Shown piece after piece: positions 45,442 to 54,713 of a stretch of DNA of 64,000 bases (within the stretch, counting starts at the first letter, position 1; every line of letters starts with the position of its first letter). Under the pieces are notes generated by a model. The model was not told where the DNA came from. It did no database searches and saw only the letters and a program-made list of their open reading frames with translations. The DNA is from Roseococcus pinisoli (GTDB taxonomy: Bacteria; Pseudomonadota; Alphaproteobacteria; Acetobacterales; Acetobacteraceae). The translations under genes were made by a program, and so were the position numbers. The stretch lies in assembly GCF_018413645.1 (NCBI RefSeq), contig NZ_JAHCDA010000001.1:310001-374000 (forward strand), in the 5' to 3' direction.

Positions 45442-45905
45442 GTGGGCTAACCCGTCGAGATCTGGGCAGGCGAGAGGCGCAGGGCGTGTCACCTCCAAGA
45501 CGGCAGCTACAGGCTGGCCCCACTGAAGACTTCTCGCCCCGACTCGATCGGTTAAGGCCCGCACCAGCTTCAGTGAACGGTAGTCGACACCCCCGGCAAG
45601 CATCTTGCCCACGCGGCCCTGGTTCATCGATAGGGATACCCATCGGAATGGGCCGTCCTCCCCACCATCTTCGAGCTCGTGACAGGAAAACCTGACCGAC
45701 TCCATTTGCTGGAAGCGCGCGCTTCGGCCGATAGGAGCAGAAAGCCGCCTCGCCCCTTCTTCCGTGCACGAGGAACGCAGAGAAGCATCGGGCGGAATCA
45801 AGGCATCACAACCCCTGACGGGCCTCCGCATGCTTGCCTAAAAGCGGCCGGCAGCACGGCCAGTCCGGTACAGCGCCCGGAACGGTCGGCCTCTCATGCG
45901 CGCAC
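45442..45905. other. Intergenic stretch without a convincing gene
   Basis: About 460 nt between the OmpA terminator and the next terminator. Base composition is less GC-biased than around it. A minus-strand frame across it reads MESVRFSCHELEDGGEDGPF and then RWVSLSMNQGRVGKMLAGGV but lacks third-position G/C bias and matches no family I know. It may be a decayed gene; nothing else was recognised here. Confidence 0.5.
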
Positions 45906-45930
45906 GAAAAAGGGCGCCTCGCGGCGCCCT
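45906..45930 (-). terminator. Rho-independent terminator of the secreted protein gene at 45959
   Basis: On the minus strand AGGGCGCC-GCGA-GGCGCCCT followed by TTTTC, about 30 nt after the stop codon. Confidence 0.82.
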
Positions 45931-45958
45931 CTCATCGGATCGACAAAGAAGCGAAGCT

Positions 45959-46537
45959 TCAGCGCGTCGCGGAGGCCGGCGTGCTGGAAGCCGTGCGGCG
46001 CGGCTGGGCGGCCGGCGTGTGCTCGCGGCGGTTGTTGGTGCGCGCCTGGGTCGTCGCCGGGCGCTCCGGGCAGGCCGGGGTGGTGATGGCCTGCGGGATG
46101 GAGCGCGCCACGGAGATCTCGGCGAGCTGCGCGGGCGAGGACGCCGCGATGGCCTGCTGGAACAGCGGGGTCTGCTCGCGGCAGAAGAACGACCCGCGCG
46201 CGATGCCGACCTGCGACTGACCGTTCGCGAGGTTGGTGATGTACTGGTCGAGCTGGCGCTGGTGCTGCGCACCGGCCGTCCGGCGGAAGTGGCCCGCAAC
46301 ATTGCGGAACGCCGAGGCGAGGTCGCTCTGATGGCGCGTCACGAAAGCGTTGTAGTCGTCCTGCTGGCCGCAGGTCAGAGCCACCACCATGAGCTGGCTC
46401 TGGAGCGCGCGGATGTCGAACGCCGTCTTCTCGACGGGTTGGAGGCACGCAGCAGCCGGGGCCCGCTGCGCGAAGGCAACGCTGGGCGTCAGCATGACGG
46501 CGACCAAGCCGGCCATAACCTTACGTGAAGGCGTCAT
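45959..46537 (-). CDS. Secreted hypothetical protein
   Basis: A 192-residue protein with the signal peptide MTPSRKVMAGLVAVMLTPSV ending AFAQ. The mature domain has four cysteines (AACLQPVEKTAFDIRALQSQ, VVALTCGQQDDYNAFV, GSFFCREQTPLFQQAIA, TTPACPERP), likely two disulfides, and a basic Pro/Thr-rich tail. No family is recognised. The cysteines and signal peptide point to the periplasm. Confidence 0.72.
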   Translation of the reverse strand: MTPSRKVMAGLVAVMLTPSVAFAQRAPAAACLQPVEKTAFDIRALQSQLMVVALTCGQQDDYNAFVTRHQSDLASAFRNVAGHFRRTAGAQHQRQLDQYITNLANGQSQVGIARGSFFCREQTPLFQQAIAASSPAQLAEISVARSIPQAITTPACPERPATTQARTNNRREHTPAAQPRRTASSTPASATR

Positions 46538-46658
46538 GCGCCCATACTCCCGATCTCGTTTGGCCCGACCTCCGCTTCCTGGCGCATCCAGGCGGGTGGC
46601 ACGAATCGACCTATCAGCATCGCCGTTTACACGGATCGAAGCGAGGCGCGAAGCCCGA

Positions 46659-47216
46659 TCATGCTACTTTTGGCGCGGGCTTAGGTAATTCTGATAAGCG
46701 CCTGTCAAGAAAAGACAAAGTTTCTTCCAGTGTGGGAGGGTTCGGGCGTAGCCAAAAAAGCGTCACGGCCGCGAGGATGCCCACGAGCGTCGCGCGGCGC
46801 GTGTACCAGGAGAAATCGGCCGATTCGTCGCCGGCCGCGTACCAGATCGCGGAGGCCGAGGCGGAGGTGCAGCGCAGCCCGGCCGCCATGTTCCAGGGCA
46901 GCGCCAGCACGGCCGCCGCCCGCCGCATCGCATCGCGGTCCGGCTCCATCGCTTGCAGGCGGAGCTCGATCAGCCGGCGGATGCGGGCCGGCGTCCGGAG
47001 CGCCGCCAGATCCTCCTCGGCGGCCGCCACGGCCATTTCCTGGTCCACCAGCCCCATCCAGGCCTCGATGGCGCCAAGGACGCCGCGGGGGAAATGGTTG
47101 GACAGCAGCTCCGGCGCCTCCCCGCGATCCTCCAGGGCCTGGCGCAGCACGGCGGGCGTCCATCCGTCATGTCCGGCGCGGGCGACGACTGCCCGGATCA
47201 GTTCGGCCTCGCTCAT
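46659..47216 (-). CDS. COQ9 family ubiquinone biosynthesis protein
   Basis: A 185-residue protein: LLSNHFPRGVLGAIEAWMGL, IRRLIELRLQAMEPDRDAMR, VLALPWNMAAGLRCTSASA and DFSWYTRRATLVGILAAVTL, the COQ9 pattern of a TetR-like fold that binds lipid. In mitochondria COQ9 assists COQ7 hydroxylation; alphaproteobacterial homologues support ubiquinone synthesis. The start overlaps the def stop by 4 nt. Confidence 0.9.
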   Translation of the reverse strand: MSEAELIRAVVARAGHDGWTPAVLRQALEDRGEAPELLSNHFPRGVLGAIEAWMGLVDQEMAVAAAEEDLAALRTPARIRRLIELRLQAMEPDRDAMRRAAAVLALPWNMAAGLRCTSASASAIWYAAGDESADFSWYTRRATLVGILAAVTLFWLRPNPPTLEETLSFLDRRLSELPKPAPKVA

Positions 47217-47713
47217 GCGCGGTCCTCCGCGAGGCGGGCCAGTTCCTCGTTGAAGCCCAGCTGGGTGAGGTCCTTCATGCGCGATAGATACAGCACGCCG
47301 TCCAGATGGTCATTCTCATGCTGCAGCACGCGCGCCGAAAGGCCCTCCGCCTCGCCGGAGACGGGTGCGCCGGTTTCGTCGAGGCCGCTCCAGGCCACAC
47401 GCGCAGGGCGATCCACGCGGCCGCGCAGGCCGGGAATGGAAAGGCACCCCTCCCAGGCCGCCTCGGTGCCGCCCTCGAGCGGGGTGATGACCGGGTTGAA
47501 GAGCACCCGCAGCGACGGCCCGTCCCGCCAGAGGAAAAGGCGCAGCGGGACATGCACCTGCGGCGCGGCCAGACCGATGCCGCCGGCATCGACGAGAGTC
47601 TCGGCCATGTCGGACACGAGTCGCTGAATCTCCGGCGCGGTCGGATCAGGCACTTCCTCGGCGTGCGCGAGAAGAACGGGGTGTCCAAGACGGGCAATCT
47701 TCAGGATGGCCAT
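47213..47713 (-). CDS. def: Peptide deformylase
   Basis: A 166-residue metalloenzyme with all three motifs: GGIGLAAPQVHVPLRL (motif 1), WEGCLSIPGLRGRV (motif 2, metal-binding Cys) and LQHENDHLDGVLYL (motif 3, H-E-x-x-H). It removes the N-formyl group from new proteins. No fmt gene follows as it often does; instead coq9 overlaps its end. It is a type I-like enzyme by length. Confidence 0.94.
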   Translation of the reverse strand: MAILKIARLGHPVLLAHAEEVPDPTAPEIQRLVSDMAETLVDAGGIGLAAPQVHVPLRLFLWRDGPSLRVLFNPVITPLEGGTEAAWEGCLSIPGLRGRVDRPARVAWSGLDETGAPVSGEAEGLSARVLQHENDHLDGVLYLSRMKDLTQLGFNEELARLAEDRA

Positions 47714-47889
47714 GCTGCGCTATTTCCTCATTACCTGAGTGGTGAACCAGATCTGACACTTTCCGCATTTGAGGGCTTCCCGCCCCGGCGGAGGTTGTGT
47801 TATGTCGCTGTCTCGGCCTCGGTGCGTCCACGCATCGGGGTCCTTCAGCATTTTCAGGGCCTGACCAGGCCAGCAGGAGATACGCCCGC

Positions 47890-48093
47890 GTGCAAGTCGT
47901 CGTTCGGGACAACAATGTCGATCAGGCGCTGAAGGCGCTCAAGAAGAAGCTGCAGCGTGAAGGCGTGTTCCGCGAGATGAAGCTGCGTCGGCACTATGAG
48001 AAGCCCTCCGAGCGCCGTGCGCGCGAGGCGGCCGAGGCGGTGCGTCGCGCCCGCAAGGTCGAGCGCAAGCGCATCGAGCGCGAAGGCTTCTGA
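47890..48093 (+). CDS. rpsU: 30S ribosomal protein S21
   Basis: A 67-residue bS21: [40 protein letters not shown] and a basic tail of R/K/E ending RIEREGF. GTG 47890 fits the family start, with AGGAG 11 nt upstream. bS21 helps mRNA recruitment on the 30S subunit. Two hairpins follow. Confidence 0.96.
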   Translation: MQVVVRDNNVDQALKALKKKLQREGVFREMKLRRHYEKPSERRAREAAEAVRRARKVERKRIEREGF

Positions 48094-48098
48094 GGCGC

Positions 48099-48122
48099 AG
48101 GGCCGGTTCGCCGGCCCTCTTC
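48099..48122 (+). terminator. Hairpin after rpsU
   Basis: AGGGCCGG-TTCG-CCGGCCCT, an 8-bp stem with a stable TTCG loop, 6 nt after the stop codon, followed by CTTCCC. Confidence 0.65.
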
Positions 48123-48140
48123 CCAGATGGACGACACCAA

Positions 48141-48171
48141 AGCGCCGCCGGGCTCGCCCGGCGGCGCTTTT
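48141..48171 (+). terminator. Second, stronger terminator downstream of rpsU
   Basis: AGCGCCGCCGGG (48141-48152) pairs with CCCGGCGGCGCT (48157-48168), a 12-bp perfect stem followed by TTTT. With the first hairpin it makes a tandem stop. Confidence 0.85.
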
Positions 48172-48266
48172 GGCGTTGTGCCCGGGAACGAATGGCCTGA
48201 TGTGAGCTGTCCGGGACTCGGAGCCGTGCGGCCGCCGCGATCGACGCCGTCCCGCGAGTCGCAGGC

Positions 48267-48319
48267 ACAAAAAAGCCAGGGCGTTCTCCGCGGGATAACC
48301 GCGAAAACCGCCCTGGCTT
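48267..48319 (-). terminator. Rho-independent terminator of the pnt operon
   Basis: On the minus strand AAGCCAGGGCG (48319-48309) pairs with CGCCCTGGCTT (48283-48273), with an inner CGCGG/CCGCG hairpin, followed by TTTTGTG. It lies 35 nt after the pntB stop. Confidence 0.92.
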
Positions 48320-48353
48320 CCTGGTTCGCCGGGCCCGGGGCCCGGCGTCAGCC

Positions 48354-49757
48354 TCAGCGCTGCAGCGCCTGCACGATCTCCTGCGTGACCTTCTTCGCAT
48401 CGCCGAAGAGCATCATCGTGTTCGGCCGGAAGAACAGCTCGTTGTCCACGCCGGCATAGCCGCTGGCCATGCCGCGCTTCACGAAGAACACCGTCTTCGC
48501 CCGCTCCACGTCCAGGATGGGCATGCCGTAGATGGCGCTGGACTTGTCGGTCTTCGCGGCGGGATTGGTCACGTCGTTCGCCCCGATCACATAGGCCACG
48601 TCGGCATCGGCGAATTCGGGGTTGATCTCCTCCAGCTCGTGCACGTCCTCGTAGGGAACGTTCGCCTCGGCCAGCAGGACGTTCATGTGGCCGGGCATAC
48701 GGCCCGCCACGGGGTGGATGGCGTAGGAGACGTCCACACCCTCCTTCTTCAGCAGATCCGCCATCTCGCGCACCACCTGCTGCGCCTGGGCGACCGCCAT
48801 GCCGTAGCCCGGCACCACGATGATCTTCTGCGCGTTCTTCATGATGAAGGCGGCGTCCTCCGGGGAACCGGCCTTCACCGGCGCGCGATCCGTGGCGGCA
48901 CCCGCCGCGGCCGCGCCGCCCGCCTCGGAGCCGAAGCCGCCGAGCAGCACGTTGATGATCGAGCGGTTCATCCCCTTGCACATGATGTAGCTCAGGATGG
49001 CGCCCGAGGCGCCGACCAGCGCGCCCGTCACGATCAGCAGCGTGTTGCCGATGGTGAAGCCGATGCCCGCCGCCGCCCAGCCCGAGTAGCTGTTCAGCAT
49101 GGAGACCACGACCGGCATGTCCGCGCCGCCGATCGGGATGATCAGCAGGAAGCCGAGGCCGAAGGCCAGGATCGCGATGGTCCAGAACAGGAAGGACGAG
49201 CCCGTCACGACGAAGGCGATCACCAGCACCAGCAGCAGCGCACCGAGCGCCGCGTTGAGCATGTGCTGGCCCTTGAAGATGATCGGCGCGCCCGACATCC
49301 GCCCGTCCAGCTTCGCGAAGGCGATGACCGAGCCCGAGAAGGTGATGGCGCCGATGGCGAGGCCGAGCGACATCTCGATCAGCGACTGCGCGTGGATATG
49401 CCCGCGCGTGCCGATGCCGAAGCTCTCGGGGCTGTAGAAGGCCGAGGCCGCCACGAAGACGGCCGCCATGCCCACCAAGCTGTGGAAGGCCGCGACCAGC
49501 TGTGGCAGCGAAGTCATCTGGATCTTGCTGGCCAGATAGGCGCCGACGGTGCCGCCGATCGCCAGGCCCGCGATGATCAGCGCGAAGCCGCCGACATCCA
49601 TATGCGAGCTCAACATGGTCGCGACGATCGCGATCCCCATGCCGATCATGCCAAACATATTGCCCTGGCGGGACGTCGTCGGGTGCGAGAGGCCGCGCAG
49701 CGCCAGGATGAAGAGGACCGACGCCACCAGGTAGGCGAGGCTCGAGATCGTCGCCAT
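48354..49757 (-). CDS. pntB: NAD(P) transhydrogenase subunit beta
   Basis: A 467-residue protein. The N-terminal half has about nine membrane segments (SSLAYLVASVLFILALRGLS, GMIGMGIAIVATMLSSHMD); the C-terminal half is the NADP-binding dIII domain with IIVVPGYGMAVAQAQQVVRE, HPVAGRMPGHMNVLLAEANV and YVIGANDVTNPAAKTDKSSA. With the alpha subunits it uses the proton gradient to reduce NADP+ with NADH. It is the last gene of pntAA-pntAB-pntB. Confidence 0.97.
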   Translation of the reverse strand: MATISSLAYLVASVLFILALRGLSHPTTSRQGNMFGMIGMGIAIVATMLSSHMDVGGFALIIAGLAIGGTVGAYLASKIQMTSLPQLVAAFHSLVGMAAVFVAASAFYSPESFGIGTRGHIHAQSLIEMSLGLAIGAITFSGSVIAFAKLDGRMSGAPIIFKGQHMLNAALGALLLVLVIAFVVTGSSFLFWTIAILAFGLGFLLIIPIGGADMPVVVSMLNSYSGWAAAGIGFTIGNTLLIVTGALVGASGAILSYIMCKGMNRSIINVLLGGFGSEAGGAAAAGAATDRAPVKAGSPEDAAFIMKNAQKIIVVPGYGMAVAQAQQVVREMADLLKKEGVDVSYAIHPVAGRMPGHMNVLLAEANVPYEDVHELEEINPEFADADVAYVIGANDVTNPAAKTDKSSAIYGMPILDVERAKTVFFVKRGMASGYAGVDNELFFRPNTMMLFGDAKKVTQEIVQALQR

Positions 49758-49761
49758 GGGA

Positions 49762-50163
49762 TCAGGCCTTCTTCTTGTTCTGGAACATCGCGAGCATGCG
49801 TCGCGTGACCAGGAAGCCGCCGAAGATGTTCACGGCGGCCAGCATCACGGCAAGGAAGCCGAAGAAGCGCGCCGCGCCGCTCTCGGCCGAGGCGGCGGCA
49901 TGGATGGCGCCCACCACGATCACCGAGGAGATGGCGTTGGTCACGCCCATCAGCGGCGAGTGCAGCGCCGGCGTGACGTTCCAGACCACGTAGTAGCCCA
50001 CGAAGCAGGCCATCAGGAACACGGTCAGGAGGAGGAGGAAGGGCTCGGCATGCTCGGCCACGGGCTGCACGGCCACGGCGGCGTTGCGGGCCATCTCGGC
50101 CAGCTCGCTGGCGCGAACGGCCAGGGCCGAGGCGGCGTTGGCGATATCCGTCTGGGTGGTCAT
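49762..50163 (-). CDS. pntAB: NAD(P) transhydrogenase subunit alpha, membrane part
   Basis: A 133-residue protein with three or four membrane segments ([60 protein letters not shown]) ending [11 protein letters not shown]. It corresponds to the C-terminal membrane part of the one-piece PntA of enterobacteria, split off as in Rhodospirillum. It lies 4 nt upstream of pntB. Confidence 0.95.
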   Translation of the reverse strand: MTTQTDIANAASALAVRASELAEMARNAAVAVQPVAEHAEPFLLLLTVFLMACFVGYYVVWNVTPALHSPLMGVTNAISSVIVVGAIHAAASAESGAARFFGFLAVMLAAVNIFGGFLVTRRMLAMFQNKKKA

Positions 50164-50173
50164 CTCTGTCTCC

Positions 50174-51301
50174 TCAGGCCGCGGTCGCGGGGAGAAAATT
50201 CTTGTGGACCACGGCGCCGCCGCGGGTGAGCGTCACGCCGACGACGATGTCGTCCTCGGGCGGCAGCTTCGGCGCCTTCGCTTCCTTGTCCCAGAAGGTG
50301 GTCAGGAAGGTCAGCAGGTTGCGCGCGTAGAGGGCGCTGGCGGCGGCGGGGATACGGCCGGGCCAGTTGGTGAAGCCCAGGACCTTCACGCCGTTCGGCG
50401 TCGTGATCATCTGGCCCGGCACCGTCGCGGCGCAGTTGCCGCCCGCATCGGAGGCGATGTCCACGATCACGGAGCCCGGCTTCATGCTGGCCACCATCGC
50501 CTCGGTGACGAGGATGGGCGCCCGGCGCCCCTGCACCAGCGCCGTGCAGACCACCACGTCCTGCTTGGCGATATGCGCGGCCACCACCTCGGCCTGCCTG
50601 GCGTAGAAGTCGGCGGAGAGCTGCTTCGCGTAGCCGCCCGCGGTCTGGGCCGACTTGCTCTCCTCGTCCTCATAGCCGACGAAGCTGGCGCCAAGGGACT
50701 TGATCTCCTCCTTGGCGGCCGGGCGCACGTCGGTCGCCGAGACGCGGCCGCCCAGGCGGCGCGCGGTGGCGATGGCCTGCAGGCCGGCCACGCCCGCGCC
50801 CATGATGAAGGCATTGGCGGCCGGGATGGTGCCCGCGGCGGTCATGAGCATGGGGAAGCCGCGGTCGAAGACGCCGGCGGCCTCGATGACGGCGCGGTAA
50901 CCGGCGAGGTTCGCCTGGCTGCTCAGCACGTCCATGCTCTGGGCGCGGGTGATGCGCGGGGCGAGCTCCATGGAGCAGGCTTCGATGCCACCCTGGGCAT
51001 AGCCGGCCACGGCGTCGGCATCAGCGGCCAGCGTGCCGATGAGCAGCGTGCCCGAGGGCAGCGGCGCATCGGGCGCGCGCACGCAGAAGACGATCTTGGC
51101 GCCGGCCAGCGCGGCGGCGGCATCGGGCGCAACCTCGGCGCCCGCGGCGGCGTATTCGGCATCGGGGAAGCCCGAAGCCAGGCCGGCTCCGGCTTCCACG
51201 GCCACGGTGAGACCGAGGGCAATGAGTTTTTTGGCGGTCTCGGGCGTGGCGGCGACGCGGGACTCACCCGCTTTCGTTTCTTTCAGAACAGCCAGACGCA
51301 T
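50174..51301 (-). CDS. pntAA: NAD(P) transhydrogenase subunit alpha, soluble NAD-binding part
   Basis: A 375-residue protein starting [40 protein letters not shown] and [20 protein letters not shown] mark the NAD-binding Rossmann fold. [20 protein letters not shown] and [20 protein letters not shown] follow the alanine dehydrogenase/PntA family. It is the dI component taking NADH. ATG 51301 matches the family; ATG 51319 adds six residues. It is first of the operon. Confidence 0.96.
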   Translation of the reverse strand: MRLAVLKETKAGESRVAATPETAKKLIALGLTVAVEAGAGLASGFPDAEYAAAGAEVAPDAAAALAGAKIVFCVRAPDAPLPSGTLLIGTLAADADAVAGYAQGGIEACSMELAPRITRAQSMDVLSSQANLAGYRAVIEAAGVFDRGFPMLMTAAGTIPAANAFIMGAGVAGLQAIATARRLGGRVSATDVRPAAKEEIKSLGASFVGYEDEESKSAQTAGGYAKQLSADFYARQAEVVAAHIAKQDVVVCTALVQGRRAPILVTEAMVASMKPGSVIVDIASDAGGNCAATVPGQMITTPNGVKVLGFTNWPGRIPAAASALYARNLLTFLTTFWDKEAKAPKLPPEDDIVVGVTLTRGGAVVHKNFLPATAA

Positions 51302-51457
51302 GTCGGCATTACCCCCCAAGACTTAGAACTTCGATTCTGCATAGGCATGCCGCATCGCAGTACGCAAGTCACCCGCGCGTGACACAATCCAGCTTCGAAG
51401 GTCCAGGGAAGTTAAGTCATGGGGTGGGCAGGAGGGGCCGCCGGGCCCCTCCCCGCC

Positions 51458-52813
51458 TCACACGGTCGCGGGGACCCGGGCCTCGGCCAGCGCCGCCGCC
51501 TGCCGTTCCGCCAGCTTCTGCTCGTTGAAGTCGTCGACCAGCTCGTGGAACAGCCGGTGCCAGTTGAGGCGCGCATCCAGCCGCAGGAAGACGCTGCCGA
51601 GTCCGATCGCCGAGCGGTCCATCAGCGGGAACTCGCGCGGGACGCGCACGCCGCCGGTCTTCTTCAGGCCCTGATGCACCTCCTCGGCGACCTTGCGGCC
51701 GAACATGGGGTCGTCGGTCTCCTGGATCGGGCGCACGCGGTCCTGCATGAGGGGTTCGTAGAGGAAGGAGGCCCACTTCTTCAGGATCAGCATCGTTTCG
51801 CGCGAGAGGTCGCGGAAGCCCCAGATGCGGAAGCCCTCGGCCGCCTTCTCGTCGTCGCCGTCGCGCACCGCCTCGTAGAGCGTCAGCACGCCCGTGATGA
51901 AACTGGGCGGGAAGACACGGATGGTGCCGAAGTCCAGCAGGTTGATGCCGAGGTCCCAGGGGCGGACCTGGTAGTTGCCCAGATGCGGGTCGCCATGGAT
52001 GACGCCGTAGCGGTAGAGCGGCACGTACCAGGCAGCGAAGAGCGCGCGCGCATAGGCGTTGCGCTCCTCCTGGTCGGCACCTTCCTCGATGCGCTTGAGA
52101 ATGGATTCGCCCGGCAGCCAAGTCATGGTCAGCAGCCGCCGCGTGGTCAGCTCCTCGACCGGCGTGGGCACGTGCACGTTCGGCTGATCGGCCAGCATGA
52201 GGCCGTAGAGGCGCTGCTGGGAGGCCTCGCGCTCATAGTCCAGCTCCTCGCGCAGGCGGTCCTTCAGCTCGGCGAAGGCTTCCTCGTTGTCCAGCGCATT
52301 GTCCATGCGCCGGTAGAGGCTGAGCGCAATCTTGAGCTGGCGGAGATCCGCCTCCACGACCGAGGGCATGTCCGGATACTGCAGCTTGCAGGCGACCTCG
52401 CGGCCGTCATGCAGCGTCCCGCGATGTACCTGGCCGAGGCTGGCCGCCGCGGCCGCCTCCAGCCCGAAGCTGGCGAAGCGCGACTGCCATTGCGGGCCCA
52501 ACTCGGTCTGCATGCGGCGCCGCACGAAGGCCGCGCCCATGGGCGGCGCGTTGGACTGGAGCGTGGCGAGCTCGCGCGCATATTCCTCGGGCAGCGCGTC
52601 GGGCACGGTGGCGAGGAACTGCGCCACCTTCATCATCGGCCCCTTGAGGCCGCCGAGGATGGCCTTCAGGTCCTCCGCATGCGCGCCCTTGTCGGTCTTG
52701 AGGCCGAGGAAGCGCTGGCCGGCCACGCGGGCCGCGATGCCCGTGACGGCGCCGGAGGTGCGCACCATGCGGCGCACCTCGCCGAACAGGCTGGTCTCCC
52801 GCTCATCGGTCAA
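51458..52813 (-). CDS. ABC1/UbiB (AarF, COQ8-like) family kinase
   Basis: A 451-residue atypical protein kinase. The family K-x-G-Q region appears as GGLKGPMMKVAQFLATVPDA; then LGQVHRGTLHDGREVACKLQ, HGDPHLGNYQVRPWDLGINL (catalytic loop) and LLDFGTIRVFPPSF (metal-binding DFG). Q is preceded by A rather than G (KVAQ), a variant. COQ8/UbiB proteins support ubiquinone synthesis and lipid handling. The start overlaps the oligoendopeptidase stop by 4 nt; the coq9 gene is 4 kb away. Confidence 0.9.
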   Translation of the reverse strand: MTDERETSLFGEVRRMVRTSGAVTGIAARVAGQRFLGLKTDKGAHAEDLKAILGGLKGPMMKVAQFLATVPDALPEEYARELATLQSNAPPMGAAFVRRRMQTELGPQWQSRFASFGLEAAAAASLGQVHRGTLHDGREVACKLQYPDMPSVVEADLRQLKIALSLYRRMDNALDNEEAFAELKDRLREELDYEREASQQRLYGLMLADQPNVHVPTPVEELTTRRLLTMTWLPGESILKRIEEGADQEERNAYARALFAAWYVPLYRYGVIHGDPHLGNYQVRPWDLGINLLDFGTIRVFPPSFITGVLTLYEAVRDGDDEKAAEGFRIWGFRDLSRETMLILKKWASFLYEPLMQDRVRPIQETDDPMFGRKVAEEVHQGLKKTGGVRVPREFPLMDRSAIGLGSVFLRLDARLNWHRLFHELVDDFNEQKLAERQAAALAEARVPATV

Positions 52814-54660
52814 GAAGAAGCCTCCAATTCGTCGTCGCGCGTTTCGCGCGCCAATTCGTCAATGAAGCCCGAGATCACGTCGAGGCCCTTCTTCCAGAAG
52901 TCGGGGTCCGAGGCATCCAGGCCGAAGGGCGCCAGCAGCTCCTGATGGCGGAGCGTGCCGCCGGCCTTGAGCATGTCGAGGTACTTCCCTTCGAAGCCCG
53001 GCACCGAGCCGTCACGGAAGACGCCGTAGAGCGCGTTCACCAAGCAATCCCCGAAGGCATAGGCATAGACGTAGAAGGGCGAGTGCACGAAGTGCGGGAT
53101 ATAGGCCCAGTAGGACGAGTAATCCGGCGTGAACTCGAAGATCGGCCCCAGGCTCTCGGTCTGAATGGACATCCAGATCTCGCCGATCCGCTCGGGCGAG
53201 AGCTCGCCGTTGCGACGCTCGTCATGCACCTGGGTCTCGAACTTGTAGAAGGCGATCTGGCGGACGACCGTGTTCAGCATGTCCTCCACCTTGCCGGCCA
53301 GCAGCAGCCGGCGCTTGGCGGGATCCTTCTCCGCGTCCAGCAGGGCGCGGAAGGTCAGCATCTCGCCGAAGACGCTGGCAGTCTCGGCCAGGGTCAGCGG
53401 CGTCGAGGAGCGGAAATAGCCCTGCGCGGCGGCGAGACGCTGGTGCACGCCATGGCCGAGCTCATGGGCCAGCGTCATCACGTCCCGCGCCTTGCCGTGG
53501 TAGTTCAGCAGCAGATAGGGATGCGCCGAGGGCACCGTCGGGTGCGCAAAGGCGCCGCTGGCCTTGCCCGGGCGCAGCGCGGCGTCGATCCAGTCCTGCT
53601 CGAAGAAGGGCGCGGCCAGCTTCTCCATCTCGGGGCTGAAGCCGGCATAGGCGCGGCGCACGCGGCTGACCGCATCCGGCCAGGCGATCTGGCTGTCGTC
53701 GTCGCGCGGCAGCGGCGCGTTGCGGTCCCAATGCTGCAGCTTCTCCAGCCCGAGCCACTTGGCCTTCAGCGTGTAGTAGCGGTGCGAAAGACGGGGAAAG
53801 CTGTCGGTGACGGCCTTCACCAGCGCGTCCACCACCTCGTCCTCGACCATGTTGGCGAGGTTGCGGGAGGAGCCGGGACGGGCGTGCTGGCGCCACTTGT
53901 CCATCACCTCCTTGTCCTTCACCAGCGTATTGGTGATGAGGCTGAAGAGGCGGATGCGGCTGCCGAAAGCCTCGGAGACGCCCTTGGCCGCGGCCTGGCG
54001 CACCGCGCGATCGGTGTCAGAGAGCTTGTTCAGCGCGGCGGAGACGGAGAGCTCCTCCTCGCCGACCTTCACGGTCATGGTGGCCAGCGTCTCGTCGAAG
54101 AGGCGGTTCCAGGCGGCGCGGCCGGTGACCTCCTTCTCGTGCAGCAGGCGCTCCATCTCGTCGGAGAGCTGGTGCGGCAGCCAGACGCGCAGGTCGCGCA
54201 GCCAGGAGCGCCAGCCGGCGAGCCGGGGGCTGGAAGCGATCTTCTTCTCGAGATCCGCCTCCGCGATGTGGTTCAGCTCCAGCGAGAAGAAGACGAGGTG
54301 CGAGGAGACCGTCGTCACGCGCTCCTGCATCGTCTGGTAGAAGCGCCCGTTCCCGCCGCTCAGCGAATCCCCGGCGAAGATGAGCGAGGCGAAGCTCATC
54401 GCCCGACCCAGCACCTCCTCGATCCGCTCGCAGGCCTCGATGGCCCCGACCAGCTCGTCGCCGGAGAGGCCGGCCAGCTTGCCCGCATATTTCTCCTGGA
54501 AGGCGCGCGCCTCGGCCTCCACGCGGGCCAGGTCCGACTCGAGCGCCGGATCGTCCTGCCCCTTGTAGAGATCGGAGAGGTCCCAGGACGGCAGGGCGGC
54601 CTCGCCCGAGGAGGCATCGAGGGGGGAGCGCAGCATTTCGGGCACGCGGCCTGGGATCAT
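52810..54660 (-). CDS. pepF: Oligoendopeptidase F (M3 family)
   Basis: A 616-residue zinc metallopeptidase. The active site is MTLAHELGHGVHQRLAAAQG (H-E-x-x-H), with the third ligand in PLTLAETASVFGEMLTFRA. The N-terminal half has LPSWDLSDLYKGQDDPALES typical of PepF. It trims oligopeptides in the cytoplasm. ATG 54660 is chosen for the GGAG 8 nt upstream; ATG 54675 and others upstream are in frame. It diverges from an acyl-CoA ligase gene by 53 nt. Confidence 0.94.
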   Translation of the reverse strand: MIPGRVPEMLRSPLDASSGEAALPSWDLSDLYKGQDDPALESDLARVEAEARAFQEKYAGKLAGLSGDELVGAIEACERIEEVLGRAMSFASLIFAGDSLSGGNGRFYQTMQERVTTVSSHLVFFSLELNHIAEADLEKKIASSPRLAGWRSWLRDLRVWLPHQLSDEMERLLHEKEVTGRAAWNRLFDETLATMTVKVGEEELSVSAALNKLSDTDRAVRQAAAKGVSEAFGSRIRLFSLITNTLVKDKEVMDKWRQHARPGSSRNLANMVEDEVVDALVKAVTDSFPRLSHRYYTLKAKWLGLEKLQHWDRNAPLPRDDDSQIAWPDAVSRVRRAYAGFSPEMEKLAAPFFEQDWIDAALRPGKASGAFAHPTVPSAHPYLLLNYHGKARDVMTLAHELGHGVHQRLAAAQGYFRSSTPLTLAETASVFGEMLTFRALLDAEKDPAKRRLLLAGKVEDMLNTVVRQIAFYKFETQVHDERRNGELSPERIGEIWMSIQTESLGPIFEFTPDYSSYWAYIPHFVHSPFYVYAYAFGDCLVNALYGVFRDGSVPGFEGKYLDMLKAGGTLRHQELLAPFGLDASDPDFWKKGLDVISGFIDELARETRDDELEASS

Positions 54661-54713
54661 TCGCATTTCTCCCATATATGCGCCCTGACGGAACGGCCAA
54701 GCGGGAAGCGGGA

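Noticed and set aside
45286-45831. 181-codon minus-strand gene behind the OmpA gene
   Set aside because: It runs through the ompA 3' end and terminator and lacks G/C third-position bias; kept only as a possible gene remnant.
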